Assembly (NCBI GenBank): GCA_003538625.1
Contig: DPRR01000016.1
Span: forward strand, 1 to 64,000
Length of the DNA: 64,000 nt
Direction of reading: 5' to 3'
Source: Ignavibacteriales bacterium
Lineage (GTDB): Bacteria; Bacteroidota; Ignavibacteria; Ignavibacteriales; Ignavibacteriaceae
Position numbers and translations under genes: made by a program. The notes beneath the pieces were generated by a model that saw nothing but the letters and a program-made list of their open reading frames with translations, searched no databases and was not told where the DNA came from. Below, piece by piece: positions 51,821 to 60,094 of the stretch. How positions within the stretch are numbered: position 1 is the stretch's first letter; every line of letters starts with the position of its first letter.

Positions 51821-52909
51821 ATGGAACCAATTAAATACATCGGTAAGGAAAGAACAGAAAAAATTGTCTTTCCAAAAAATTTAGGTTTTGGACAAGTTTT
51901 TACTGACCATCTTTTTGAAATGGATTACAATGACGAACAAGGATGGCATAATCCCACAATCAGAACTCTGGAATCGTTAAAAATGCATCCTGCTACATCA
52001 TTTATACATTACGGACAAACAATTTTTGAAGGTATGAAAGCTTTTAAAACCGTTCAGGGTGATGTTGTGCTTTTTCGACCGGAAGTGCATTTGCAGAGAT
52101 TAAACAATTCGGCAAAAAGAATTTGTATGCCTGAGATTGACGTTGATTTTGTTCTGGAAGCACTTAAGGAACTTGTTGCAATAGATAGCGATTGGATTCC
52201 TGCTAACAAAGGTGAGTCTCTGTATATAAGACCATTTATGTACGGTTCTGATCCGGCACTTGGTGTCAGACCATCAAATAATTACAAACTTGTAATAATC
52301 CTTTCGCCGGTTGGAGCATATTATGCTGAAGGATTTAAGCCAATTAAAATATTAATTCAGGATGATTATGTACGCGCAGTAAGAAAAGGCTTGGGTGAAT
52401 GCAAAACTGCTGCAAATTATGCGGCCAGTTTATTAGCAGCAAAAGAAGCGGCAAAAAAAGGATTTACACAAGTTTTATGGCTGGATGGACTTGAGCAAAA
52501 ATATTTACAGGAAGTTGGAACAATGAACATCTTTGTAAACTTTAAAGATGAAATTACAACACCTGCCTTAAACGGATCAATTTTACCTGGAGTGATAAGA
52601 AGATCTGTAATACAAATACTTAAAGAGTGGGGTATGAAAATTACAGAAAGAGAAATTTCTGTAGCGGAAGTTATTTCTTCTTACGACAAAGGAAATCTAT
52701 TAGGTTTGTTCGGTACCGGAACTGCCGCAATAATTTCATCAATCGGTTCGCTAACTTATAAAGATAAGAACATGTCATTTAACAATGGGCAGCCTGGTGA
52801 GCTTGATGTTAAATTGTTTGATGAATTGTCATCAATCTATTACGGTGAAAAAGAAGATTTACATAACTGGTTAGTTAAAGTTGAAAAGAAAGTTGTTGAA
52901 GTAAACTAA
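51821..52909 (+). CDS. ilvE: Branched-chain amino acid aminotransferase
   Basis: A class IV PLP aminotransferase for the last step of leucine, isoleucine and valine synthesis or the first step of their breakdown. GLGECKTAANYAASLLA carries the PLP lysine, and EVGTMNIFVNF and GTGTAAIISSIG are cofactor phosphate loops. The 362-residue length and HYGQTIFEGMKAFK fit the longer BCAT form shared with eukaryotes and many Bacteroidetes. AAGGAAGG lies before the ATG. The alkaline phosphatase gene starts directly after its stop. Confidence 0.93.
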   Translation: MEPIKYIGKERTEKIVFPKNLGFGQVFTDHLFEMDYNDEQGWHNPTIRTLESLKMHPATSFIHYGQTIFEGMKAFKTVQGDVVLFRPEVHLQRLNNSAKRICMPEIDVDFVLEALKELVAIDSDWIPANKGESLYIRPFMYGSDPALGVRPSNNYKLVIILSPVGAYYAEGFKPIKILIQDDYVRAVRKGLGECKTAANYAASLLAAKEAAKKGFTQVLWLDGLEQKYLQEVGTMNIFVNFKDEITTPALNGSILPGVIRRSVIQILKEWGMKITEREISVAEVISSYDKGNLLGLFGTGTAAIISSIGSLTYKDKNMSFNNGQPGELDVKLFDELSSIYYGEKEDLHNWLVKVEKKVVEVN

Positions 52910-53995
52910 ATGTTTCGGTTTTTTCTGGCTTTATTATTTATAGCCTCTAATTTTATTAGTGCCCAGAATGTAAAGCCTAAAAATATTATTATTCTTATCG
53001 GAGACGGAATGGGCATCAACTATGTTGGTGCCTCTTTATTGCAGGATTCAAATTCACCATTCAAAGAATTCAAATCAATTGGTTTATCTATTACTTGTTC
53101 CGCTGATAAATTAATAACCGATTCAGCTGCTGGTGCGACAGCTATTGCAACCGGATATTTAACCAATAATAAATATGTATCGGTTGATCCTCTCGGAAAA
53201 CCACTCTATACAATATTTGAACTCGCTAAAAAACGTGGACTCTCAACCGGGATAGTCGTAACAAGTTCAGTTGCACATGCAACTCCGGGTGCATTTGTTG
53301 CTCACACTAAAGATCGAAATGATCAAACGGAAATTGCATCTCAGATGATCGATAAAAATATTGACGTTGTTATTGGAGGCGGATTAAAATATTTCTTGCC
53401 AAAAAATTTAGCCGGAGTAAGAGATGATGACAGAAATCTAATAGAAGTTTTGAAATCAAAAAATTATAGTTTGCCCAAAAATTATGTTGAGCTAAATTCA
53501 TTAAAAGAATCAACAAAAAATCTTTATGCATTATTGGAATCAGACGGATTACCGGAATCAACTAAAAGAAATTATACGTTAGGTGATTTAACAAATAACG
53601 CTTTGAAACATCTTAAAAGAAATTCTAAAGGATTTGTATTGATGATTGAAGGCTCTCAAATAGATTGGGCCGGTCACGATCATAAATCAAAAGAGTTGTT
53701 AACTGAGATGAAAGATTTTGTTACTGCAGTTAAGGCAGCTTTAGTTTTTGCAAAAGAAAATAAAAACACGTTAGTTCTTATTACCTCTGATCACGAAACA
53801 GGTGGTATGTCAATAACAAACGGAAATTTAGATGCTACGGATATAGAGTTATCTTATACCTCCGGCGGACACACTCCTTCTCCTGTCGGAATTTTCTCCT
53901 TCGGCCCCGGAGAAAATATTTTTAAGGCAATAATGCATATTAACCAGATAGGTCAAAAACTTTTCCAAATATTAGATCCCTCTAAAAAATTTTAA
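52910..53995 (+). CDS. Exported alkaline phosphatase
   Basis: A periplasmic phosphomonoesterase of the PhoA family. The signal peptide is MFRFFLALLFIASNFISAQ. Active-site features are the metal Asp in LIGDGMGINY, the nucleophile serine in TDSAAGATAIATG, GSQIDWAGHDH, TSDHETGGMS and the last metal histidine in SGGHTPSPVGIF. The 361-residue length is short but complete for this family. It starts one base after the ilvE stop, so it is translated with it although the functions are unrelated. No Pho box is evident. Confidence 0.92.
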   Translation: MFRFFLALLFIASNFISAQNVKPKNIIILIGDGMGINYVGASLLQDSNSPFKEFKSIGLSITCSADKLITDSAAGATAIATGYLTNNKYVSVDPLGKPLYTIFELAKKRGLSTGIVVTSSVAHATPGAFVAHTKDRNDQTEIASQMIDKNIDVVIGGGLKYFLPKNLAGVRDDDRNLIEVLKSKNYSLPKNYVELNSLKESTKNLYALLESDGLPESTKRNYTLGDLTNNALKHLKRNSKGFVLMIEGSQIDWAGHDHKSKELLTEMKDFVTAVKAALVFAKENKNTLVLITSDHETGGMSITNGNLDATDIELSYTSGGHTPSPVGIFSFGPGENIFKAIMHINQIGQKLFQILDPSKKF

Positions 53996-54021
53996 CCCTT
54001 CAAATTTTTTTTTCTAAAGTC

Positions 54022-54050
54022 TTGACAAGTGAACACTTGTGCACTATATT
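54022..54050 (+). promoter_or_regulatory. lexA promoter
   Basis: TTGACA (54022-54027) and TATATT (54045-54050) are separated by 17 bases. The sequence around the -10 also reads TATATTTG, the Bacteroidetes -7 pattern TAnnTTTG. The first operator box lies between the two elements. Confidence 0.65.
54029..54044. promoter_or_regulatory. LexA box 1
   Basis: GTGAACACTTGTGCAC is an interrupted palindrome of the form GTGnACAnnTGTnCAC. It fills the spacer between -35 and -10 of the lexA promoter, the position expected for self-repression. It differs from the E. coli (CTGT-N8-ACAG) and Bacillus (GAAC-N4-GTTC) boxes. Confidence 0.65.
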
Positions 54051-54054
54051 TGAG

Positions 54055-54070
54055 GTGAACAAATGAGCAC
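54055..54070. promoter_or_regulatory. LexA box 2
   Basis: GTGAACAAATGAGCAC shares thirteen of sixteen bases with box 1, with the same outer GTGAACA and GCAC. Its centre lies 26 bases downstream of that of box 1. It covers the probable transcription start. Confidence 0.6.
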
Positions 54071-54098
54071 TACTTTATAAATATTTAAAGTTATCAAA

Positions 54099-54749
54099 AT
54101 GGGAAAAAAACAGTTAACCGATCGACAGGAAGAAATACTGAATTTTATTCAACTCTTTCTTCACGAAAATGGCTATCCGCCAACTTTAAGAGAAATTGGA
54201 AAGCGATTTGATATTTCGTCAACCTTTGGTGTAAAGAGACATTTAGAGGCGTTGACAAAAAAAGGTTATCTAAATATTCTTAGTAATGCAAGCCGGGGAA
54301 TAACTATTACTCGCGATGAATTTGAACAAACAGCAACAATTAACATTAGTGAAATTAATAACGCGGGTAAAATTCCAATTATCGGAAGAGTTGCGGCTGG
54401 TTCACCAATACTTGCTGAAGAAAATATTGAGGGTTCAATTATCATAGATCCGGGTTTTTTGAAAAAAGATATAGATTCGTTTGCTCTAAAAGTTAAGGGT
54501 GATAGTATGATTGATGCAGGAATCTTTGAAGGTGACCTGGTTATCATTTCACCAAAAGCAAATACCGTAAATGGAGATATTATTGTTGCACGAATTGAAG
54601 ATGAAGTAACTGTAAAAGTTTATGAGAACAAAAATCAGCAGATAAGACTAATTCCACAGAACAAATTGTACCAACCGATCGTCATAAAAAATAAAAATGA
54701 GTTTTCTATTGTGGGTAAAGTTACTGGTGTTATAAGGTGGTTAAATTAA
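54099..54749 (+). CDS. lexA: SOS repressor LexA
   Basis: A 216-residue repressor that cuts itself when RecA is activated by DNA damage. The N-terminal winged helix (about 1-70) has LTDRQEEILNFIQ and PPTLREIGKRFDISSTFGVKRHLEAL. The self-cleavage bond is Ala100-Gly101 in GRVAAGSPILAE, and the catalytic pair is Ser136 (KGDSMIDAG) and Lys173 (VTVKVYEN). Two boxes of one pattern lie in its promoter. It is followed by two small genes in the same direction with gaps of 13 and 12 bases, which form an apparent operon. Confidence 0.95.
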   Translation: MGKKQLTDRQEEILNFIQLFLHENGYPPTLREIGKRFDISSTFGVKRHLEALTKKGYLNILSNASRGITITRDEFEQTATINISEINNAGKIPIIGRVAAGSPILAEENIEGSIIIDPGFLKKDIDSFALKVKGDSMIDAGIFEGDLVIISPKANTVNGDIIVARIEDEVTVKVYENKNQQIRLIPQNKLYQPIVIKNKNEFSIVGKVTGVIRWLN

Positions 54750-54762
54750 AAAGGAGAATGAT

Positions 54763-55011
54763 ATGAAAACAGAAATATTTGAAACGGCTATTAAGAATAG
54801 AAATCGATTAAGATTTTTATACGGATTAAATGAAGTTTTGATAGAGCCTTATTACTTAACTGTTGAAAAGAATGGTTCTAAAGTAATTTACGGTAAAGTC
54901 TATCAATCCAGTGAAATTAAAAAATTTAATTATGGCAGAATTGCAAACATTAAAGTACTTGAGAAACGAAAATTTTCTCCTGTTATACCAATCATTCCAC
55001 TTGCATCCTAA
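54763..55011 (+). CDS. Single-domain WYL-like small protein
   Basis: An 82-residue protein with the shape of a WYL domain and no DNA-binding part: AIKNRNRLRFLYGLNEVLIEPYYLTVEKNGSKVIYG in pieces, then SSEIKKFNYGRIANIKVLEKRKFSP. WYL domains bind nucleic acid or nucleotide ligands and often regulate phage-defence or DNA-damage genes. AAAGGAG precedes the ATG, 13 bases after lexA. It is very probably under LexA control. Whether it binds a ligand, or a partner encoded next to it, cannot be told. Confidence 0.7.
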   Translation: MKTEIFETAIKNRNRLRFLYGLNEVLIEPYYLTVEKNGSKVIYGKVYQSSEIKKFNYGRIANIKVLEKRKFSPVIPIIPLAS

Positions 55012-55023
55012 AGAGGTGATAAT

Positions 55024-55455
55024 ATGAATATGGAAAGAAGAAGAGAAATAGATTTGTTGATTGAAGAATTTTGGAAAAAAGGGTATCTAACTTTATTCAG
55101 AAAATTTGGTACATATCTTCCCGAGCCTTCAAATATTGGCGGGTTTGAGGTTGATGTTATTGCCAAACAAAAAGATAATCTGGCAATAGGAATTACATTA
55201 AGTGATCAGGATTTTAAAGATCCTGCGTTTATAAAAAATAAACTGTCTTATCTTGCTCAAAGACAATCAAGAGGAACAAACAAAAAAGTACAATTGTTTG
55301 TAGGTGTTTCAATCCTTAACTTAAAATTTGCCAAGGCATTACTGGATGAACTTGATCCTGAAACAAAAAGAAACATCAAACTATTCCAGATTGCAGAAAA
55401 GCCTGATTTATTTATACGTAAAGAAAATAGAATAGAAAAAATTCTTTTTTCTTAA
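55024..55455 (+). CDS. Small nuclease-fold-like protein in the lexA operon
   Basis: A 143-residue protein, 12 bases after the WYL gene with AAGAGG ahead of the ATG. RKFGTYLPEPSNIGG then FEVDVIAKQKDNLAIGITL resembles the core of PD-(D/E)xK nucleases, with Asp44 in place; but the usual E-x-K reads G-I-T (56-58), so an active site is incomplete. VQLFVGVSILNLKFAKALLDEL would be the next core strand and helix. The fold call is tentative. LexA control is inferred from the operon. A hairpin follows. Confidence 0.6.
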   Translation: MNMERRREIDLLIEEFWKKGYLTLFRKFGTYLPEPSNIGGFEVDVIAKQKDNLAIGITLSDQDFKDPAFIKNKLSYLAQRQSRGTNKKVQLFVGVSILNLKFAKALLDELDPETKRNIKLFQIAEKPDLFIRKENRIEKILFS

Positions 55456-55467
55456 GTCATTCATTCC

Positions 55468-55490
55468 GGGGCTGAAAATCAATCAGCCCC
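55468..55490 (+). terminator. Hairpin closing the lexA operon
   Basis: GGGGCTGA (55468-55475) pairs with TCAGCCCC (55483-55490). There is no long T-run after it, so termination may be partial. It is the first strong hairpin after lexA. Confidence 0.6.
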
Positions 55491-55610
55491 TTAGCTTCCT
55501 GATTTACCCTTTTATACCATAATTAATCCACATTAGCAATATTTAGTTACCTTGACATTCGTGTTCTGTAAAATTAACTTTACACGCTTAATCAATAACA
55601 GGAATGGAAT

Positions 55611-56438
55611 TTGAAAAAAAAAAGCTCCTCATCCGATGAGCAGATTAAGGAAGCATTAAAAAAATCGGGTGAAATTCCTAAACACATAGCCATTATTATG
55701 GATGGAAACGGACGCTGGGCAAAAAAGAGGGGTTTGCCAAGAGTTGCAGGACATAAGCGTGGGGTTGATACAGTTAAGGAAATTGTTGAAGCTTGTGCTG
55801 AAATAGGAGTTAATTATTTAACTCTCTATACATTTTCAACGGAGAATTGGAAGCGTCCAAAAGATGAAGTTTCTACATTAATGCGGCTTTTATTGAACAG
55901 CTTACGAGATCGTGTAAATGAACTTAATGATAACGATGTACGTCTGACCACTATCGGAAATACTCAGTCTTTGCCAATTGAAGTTCAAAAGCAGCTGAAT
56001 TCTGATATCGAGAGAACTAAGAATAATAAAAAAATGGTATTAAACCTGGCTTTAAGTTACAGCGGAAGATGGGAATTACTTGAAGCAATAAAAAAGATAA
56101 CAGCTTCTACAGCAAAAGGTAAAATAAAGACAGAAGATATAGACGAAAATCTTGTATCATCTTTTCTAACAACAAAGGATATTCCCGATCCTGATTTAGT
56201 TATAAGAACCAGTGGAGAATTTAGGGTAAGTAATTTTTTGTTATGGCAAATTGCTTATTCTGAATTTATAATTACAGAAACGCTTTGGCCGGATTTTTCT
56301 AAATTTGATTTATACGATGCAATTAAAATATTTCAAACCAGGGAAAGAAGATTCGGAAAAGTAAGCGAACAATTAAAGAAGAAAGAAAAGGAAAAAGGTC
56401 TGGAGAATGTTCATTTCCTCCCCAATGAGATTGCTTAA
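55611..56438 (+). CDS. uppS: Undecaprenyl diphosphate synthase
   Basis: A cytosolic cis-prenyltransferase making the C55 lipid carrier for peptidoglycan and LPS. The catalytic Asp31 lies in IAIIMDGNGRWAKKRG, followed by GHKRGVD, YTFSTENWKRP and the C-terminal RTSGEFRVSNFLLWQIAYSE. The start codon is TTG at 55611; the nearby ATG at 55604 is out of frame, and CAGGA lies just upstream. It overlaps bamA by 32 bases. The 275-residue length is slightly long because of a charged N-terminal extension. Confidence 0.93.
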   Translation: MKKKSSSSDEQIKEALKKSGEIPKHIAIIMDGNGRWAKKRGLPRVAGHKRGVDTVKEIVEACAEIGVNYLTLYTFSTENWKRPKDEVSTLMRLLLNSLRDRVNELNDNDVRLTTIGNTQSLPIEVQKQLNSDIERTKNNKKMVLNLALSYSGRWELLEAIKKITASTAKGKIKTEDIDENLVSSFLTTKDIPDPDLVIRTSGEFRVSNFLLWQIAYSEFIITETLWPDFSKFDLYDAIKIFQTRERRFGKVSEQLKKKEKEKGLENVHFLPNEIA

Positions 56439-58908
56439 ATATTTTTTAGTGTTTTTTATTCTGATTTTTTCTACTGCAATCTTATCCCAGCAGAGAACAA
56501 CATACAAAATACTTGGAATAGCTGTCGAGGGTAATAAATCCTCCGACGCAAATACAATTGTAGTCTCAACCGGATTAAAGGTCGGGGATGAGGTTCAGGT
56601 TCCGGGCGATAAGACTATTAATGCAATTAAAAATCTTTGGGCATTAAATATTTTTTCTGACGTCCAAATCCTGATTGATAAACAATTAAGCGATGGCGTT
56701 TTTCTGCTCATAAAAGTACAGGAATATCCAAGGCTTGAAAAAGTTGTTATAGTGGGCAATGATGAAATTAGTACTGATGACATAGAAAAAAAGATCACCT
56801 TTCTAAGAGGATCGATTTTAAAACCTCAGGAGGTTGCTAAACTTATTCAACGAATTAACGGACTTTATGAAGAAGAAGGATATTTTAATTCTGAAATAAC
56901 CGCTCTTTATTATAATTACTTTAATGCAGACACAATCGGAGAAAGTGTTTATGTTCGATGGCGCAACACGGCTGATCTTGCAGATGAATATGAAGTTGAA
57001 TATAGTGGAACAGAAGCAAAGTCTTCTAATTTGATCAACAAAATAAAAGATCGTATACTTCTTAAAATTAATATTAAAGAAGGCGACGAGGTAAAAGTAA
57101 GAGAAATTAGTTTTACGGGCAATTCTGCTTTTGATGATGGTGATTTAAAAGGTGCAATGGATGAAATTTCTGAAACTAAATGGTGGAAGTTTTGGGGCGG
57201 TGGAAAATTTGATCCCAAAAAATATTTAAAAGACAAAGAATCAATAGTAAAATTTTACAAAAAGAATGGGTATAGAGATGCCGAAATACTTTCGGATTCT
57301 TTAATTTATTCTAATGATAAAAAAGATCTGAAAATTGTAATGGATGTTTATGAGGGGCCACAGTATAAATTAAGAAATGTAAATTGGGAAGGTAACACTG
57401 TTTATCCCGCTGAAGTATTAAATGAAAGATTAGATTTTGCCAAAGGCGATGTCTATGATCTTGAAAAATTTGAGCAAAATTTACGCGGTAATGAAAAACA
57501 ATCAGATGTTTCGGCATTATATCTTGATAACGGATATCTGACATTTAATCTTCAGACTAAAGAAACTAAGGTTGATGATGATTCAATAGATGTTACAATA
57601 AGAGTGGAAGAACGAAATCAGTTTAGAATTGGCAGAGTGGATATTTATGGGAATGATAAGACAAAAGAAAAAGTAATCCGCAGAGAACTTTATACAATAC
57701 CCGGCGACTATTTTAATCGTGGTTTATTATTCCGCAGTGTACAAAATCTTGCAAACCTTCAGTACTTTAATGTAGAACAATTGTATGGACCTGAGGGAAT
57801 TACTACAAAACTTTCAAGCGATAGCACTGTAGATGTAGGGTTTAAAGTATCAGAAAAATCAAGCGATTACCTGAATGCTTCAGTCGGTTACAGCGGCAGT
57901 TTTGGTTTTAGTGGTGCCGTTGGCGTTACACTTACAAATTTTTCGATTGCTGAGCCTTTTAGACTTGGCGGCGGACAGGTACTTAGTTTCAACTGGCAAT
58001 TTGGCGTAGGCAGTTTATACAGAACTTTTACTTTGGGATTTACAGAACCGTGGATGTTTGATACTCCAACTTCAGTCGGTGCTGAGCTTTTTGATACAAG
58101 GCAGCAATATGTATACGATCTTCGTCAATCAGGTGCAACAATAAGAGTTGGTAGAAGATTAAAATGGCCTGATGATTTCTTTTATATTCAGGGAAGATTC
58201 AGATATCAATACAATAATGTTATTGAAGGACAAGGATATTATAGGGAAGGTGTCACTAACCAATTTTCGCTTGGCGCTCTCATTTCAAGAAAAAATATTG
58301 ATAATCCAATATTTCCATCAACCGGCTCTTCTATACAATTGGATGCTGAACTAACTGGCGGGCCGATTTTACCTGGTGATGTTGATTATCTTAAGCTAAG
58401 TTTTACCTCAGAATGGTATAGAAGATTATTTAATTCAAATAGAATTGTTCTTTATACCATTGCAGATGTTGGGTATATAGATGAAATAGTCCCCGGCACT
58501 AACATACAGCCATTCGAATTCTTTTATATGGGTGGAAATGGTTTGGTAATTGCAACAACATCATTAAGAGGATATGACGATAGAACTGTTGGACCCAAAA
58601 ATCCCACAACAGGGCAGGTTATTGGCGGTAGTGTGATGGCGAAGTTTGGCGCGGAATTAAGATTAGCAGTTACTTTAGAGCCTATTCCGCTTTATATATT
58701 AGCATTTGCAGAAGCAGGAAATGTTTTTGAAAATTTTCAAAAAACAGATATTTTTGACCTGCGTCGATCGGTTGGGTTTGGCGCCAGGATACTTATTAAC
58801 CCGATTGGTTTAATAGGGTTTGATATTGGTTATGGTTTCGATAGAAAAATTACAGACGGTCAAGATCCATCCTGGTTGTTCCACTTCCAGTTTGGCAGAG
58901 GTTTTTAA
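56407..58908 (+). CDS. bamA: Outer-membrane assembly factor BamA
   Basis: The essential Omp85 protein that folds beta-barrels into the outer membrane. A signal peptide (MRLLKYFLVFFILIFSTAILSQ from the Met at 56425) is followed by five POTRA domains to about residue 430, with typical EGNKSSD, IVGNDEISTDDIEKK, FTGNSAFDDGDL and WEGNTVYPAEVL starts. The 16-strand barrel then ends with WLFHFQFGRGF. ATG 56407 has AAAGG eight bases upstream, so I keep it. The two skp-like genes follow. Confidence 0.95.
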   Translation: MFISSPMRLLKYFLVFFILIFSTAILSQQRTTYKILGIAVEGNKSSDANTIVVSTGLKVGDEVQVPGDKTINAIKNLWALNIFSDVQILIDKQLSDGVFLLIKVQEYPRLEKVVIVGNDEISTDDIEKKITFLRGSILKPQEVAKLIQRINGLYEEEGYFNSEITALYYNYFNADTIGESVYVRWRNTADLADEYEVEYSGTEAKSSNLINKIKDRILLKINIKEGDEVKVREISFTGNSAFDDGDLKGAMDEISETKWWKFWGGGKFDPKKYLKDKESIVKFYKKNGYRDAEILSDSLIYSNDKKDLKIVMDVYEGPQYKLRNVNWEGNTVYPAEVLNERLDFAKGDVYDLEKFEQNLRGNEKQSDVSALYLDNGYLTFNLQTKETKVDDDSIDVTIRVEERNQFRIGRVDIYGNDKTKEKVIRRELYTIPGDYFNRGLLFRSVQNLANLQYFNVEQLYGPEGITTKLSSDSTVDVGFKVSEKSSDYLNASVGYSGSFGFSGAVGVTLTNFSIAEPFRLGGGQVLSFNWQFGVGSLYRTFTLGFTEPWMFDTPTSVGAELFDTRQQYVYDLRQSGATIRVGRRLKWPDDFFYIQGRFRYQYNNVIEGQGYYREGVTNQFSLGALISRKNIDNPIFPSTGSSIQLDAELTGGPILPGDVDYLKLSFTSEWYRRLFNSNRIVLYTIADVGYIDEIVPGTNIQPFEFFYMGGNGLVIATTSLRGYDDRTVGPKNPTTGQVIGGSVMAKFGAELRLAVTLEPIPLYILAFAEAGNVFENFQKTDIFDLRRSVGFGARILINPIGLIGFDIGYGFDRKITDGQDPSWLFHFQFGRGF

Positions 58909-58943
58909 ACAATTGTATAACAAATAAAGAACGAGGAATAGTA

Positions 58944-59468
58944 GTGAAAAATTACATATTAGTGTTAGCACTTATTGTTTTTGGTGTTACATCATTTGCA
59001 CAAACACCTTTAAAAATTGGTTATGTTGATTCTGAGGTTATCTTAACTCAGTTCTCTGAATCAATTAAAGCTCAAGGTGATCTTGATGCAATAACAAACA
59101 AATGGTCAGCGCAGTTGGATTCTATGACTTTAGCATATCAGCAATCAATCGCAGATTATCAGAAGCAGGTTGAAACTATGAACGAAGCTAAGAAAACAGA
59201 ATCTCAGCAAAAAATTGTTAAGATGGAACAAGATATAATGGATTTTAGAAAAGCTAAGTTTACCCAGGGCTCCGGTGAAATTTACAAGAAGCAGGAAGAA
59301 TTATTTTCGCCTATAAAAGCTAAAATTTATGCTGCAATAGAAAAAATATCTAAGGAAGAAAATATGCAGTTTGTTTTTGATAAGAGCGGCGATATACTTT
59401 TACTTTATGCTGATTCATCTTTTGATATTACTTTTAAAGTTTTAGATAGGCTTAAAAGAGGAAACTAA
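58944..59468 (+). CDS. Skp/OmpH-family periplasmic chaperone (first copy)
   Basis: A 174-residue chaperone that holds unfolded outer-membrane proteins. It has a GTG start with GAGGAA upstream and a signal peptide ending SFAQ. The start of the mature part, PLKIGYVDSEVILTQF, and a long charged coiled coil of about 80 residues match OmpH. The C-terminal strand is KENMQFVFDKSGDILLLYAD-like. Its paralogue lies 100 bases downstream. A hairpin between the two may cause unequal expression. Confidence 0.9.
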   Translation: MKNYILVLALIVFGVTSFAQTPLKIGYVDSEVILTQFSESIKAQGDLDAITNKWSAQLDSMTLAYQQSIADYQKQVETMNEAKKTESQQKIVKMEQDIMDFRKAKFTQGSGEIYKKQEELFSPIKAKIYAAIEKISKEENMQFVFDKSGDILLLYADSSFDITFKVLDRLKRGN

Positions 59469-59486
59469 GTATTTCATAAGTTTAGC

Positions 59487-59527
59487 AAGTTCTCCCCATA
59501 GTTTTTTGGGGAGAACTTTTCTTTTTT
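59487..59527 (+). terminator. Terminator-like hairpin between the two skp-like genes
   Basis: AAGTTCTCCCC (59487-59497) pairs with GGGGAGAACTT (59508-59518), followed by TTCTTTTTT. It resembles a full terminator, although the downstream genes belong to the same functional group. Confidence 0.85.
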
Positions 59528-59571
59528 ATTTATGATATTTTGACCAAGCAAAATAAACTACAGGATTTTTG

Positions 59572-60084
59572 ATGAAAAAGTTAATTGTCATTTCGATTTT
59601 AATTATAACCACATCCATATCATTTGCTCAACTAAAAATTGGCTATATTGATTCTGATGCAATAATGGATAATCTTCCTGATGTGCAGGATTCCAGACAA
59701 AAACTTGATGCGCTTATTCAGGAGTGGCAGGCTGAATTAACAAAACTTGAAAACGAATGGAAGACAAAATACGATGATTATGAAAAAAGAAAATTGATTA
59801 TGACAGATCAAACAAGATCTGAAACAGAGGCCGCACTTGTTCAATTAGAAACACAAATTGCTCAGTATCGTGAAAAAAAATTCGGCACTAATGGAGAATT
59901 ATTTCAAAAGCAGGATGAACTGATGAAACCGGTTCAGAATAAAATATTTGGCGCATTGAAAGAAATTGCTGAACAGGAAGATTATGATTTTGTTTTTGAT
60001 AGGAGCGGAGATATTATGATTCTGTTTGCAAAAGAAAAATATGATCTTACTTCTCAGGTTCTTGACAAATTAAAACTTAAATGA
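59572..60084 (+). CDS. Skp/OmpH-family periplasmic chaperone (second copy)
   Basis: A 171-residue paralogue with signal KLIVISILIITTSISFAQ. LKIGYIDSDAIMDNLPDVQ, a charged coiled coil (KLENEWKTKYDDYEKRK) and DYDFVFDRSGDIMILFAKE are the family segments. The frame opens TTG-ATG; the ATG at 59572 is preferred, with CAGGA upstream. Ten bases separate it from lpxD, matching the common skp-lpxD order in Gram-negatives. Confidence 0.9.
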   Translation: MKKLIVISILIITTSISFAQLKIGYIDSDAIMDNLPDVQDSRQKLDALIQEWQAELTKLENEWKTKYDDYEKRKLIMTDQTRSETEAALVQLETQIAQYREKKFGTNGELFQKQDELMKPVQNKIFGALKEIAEQEDYDFVFDRSGDIMILFAKEKYDLTSQVLDKLKLK

Positions 60085-60094
60085 GTATTGTTTT

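Noticed and set aside
55024..55455. Active PD-(D/E)xK nuclease
   Set aside because: The E-x-K catalytic part is not present; only fold similarity can be suggested.
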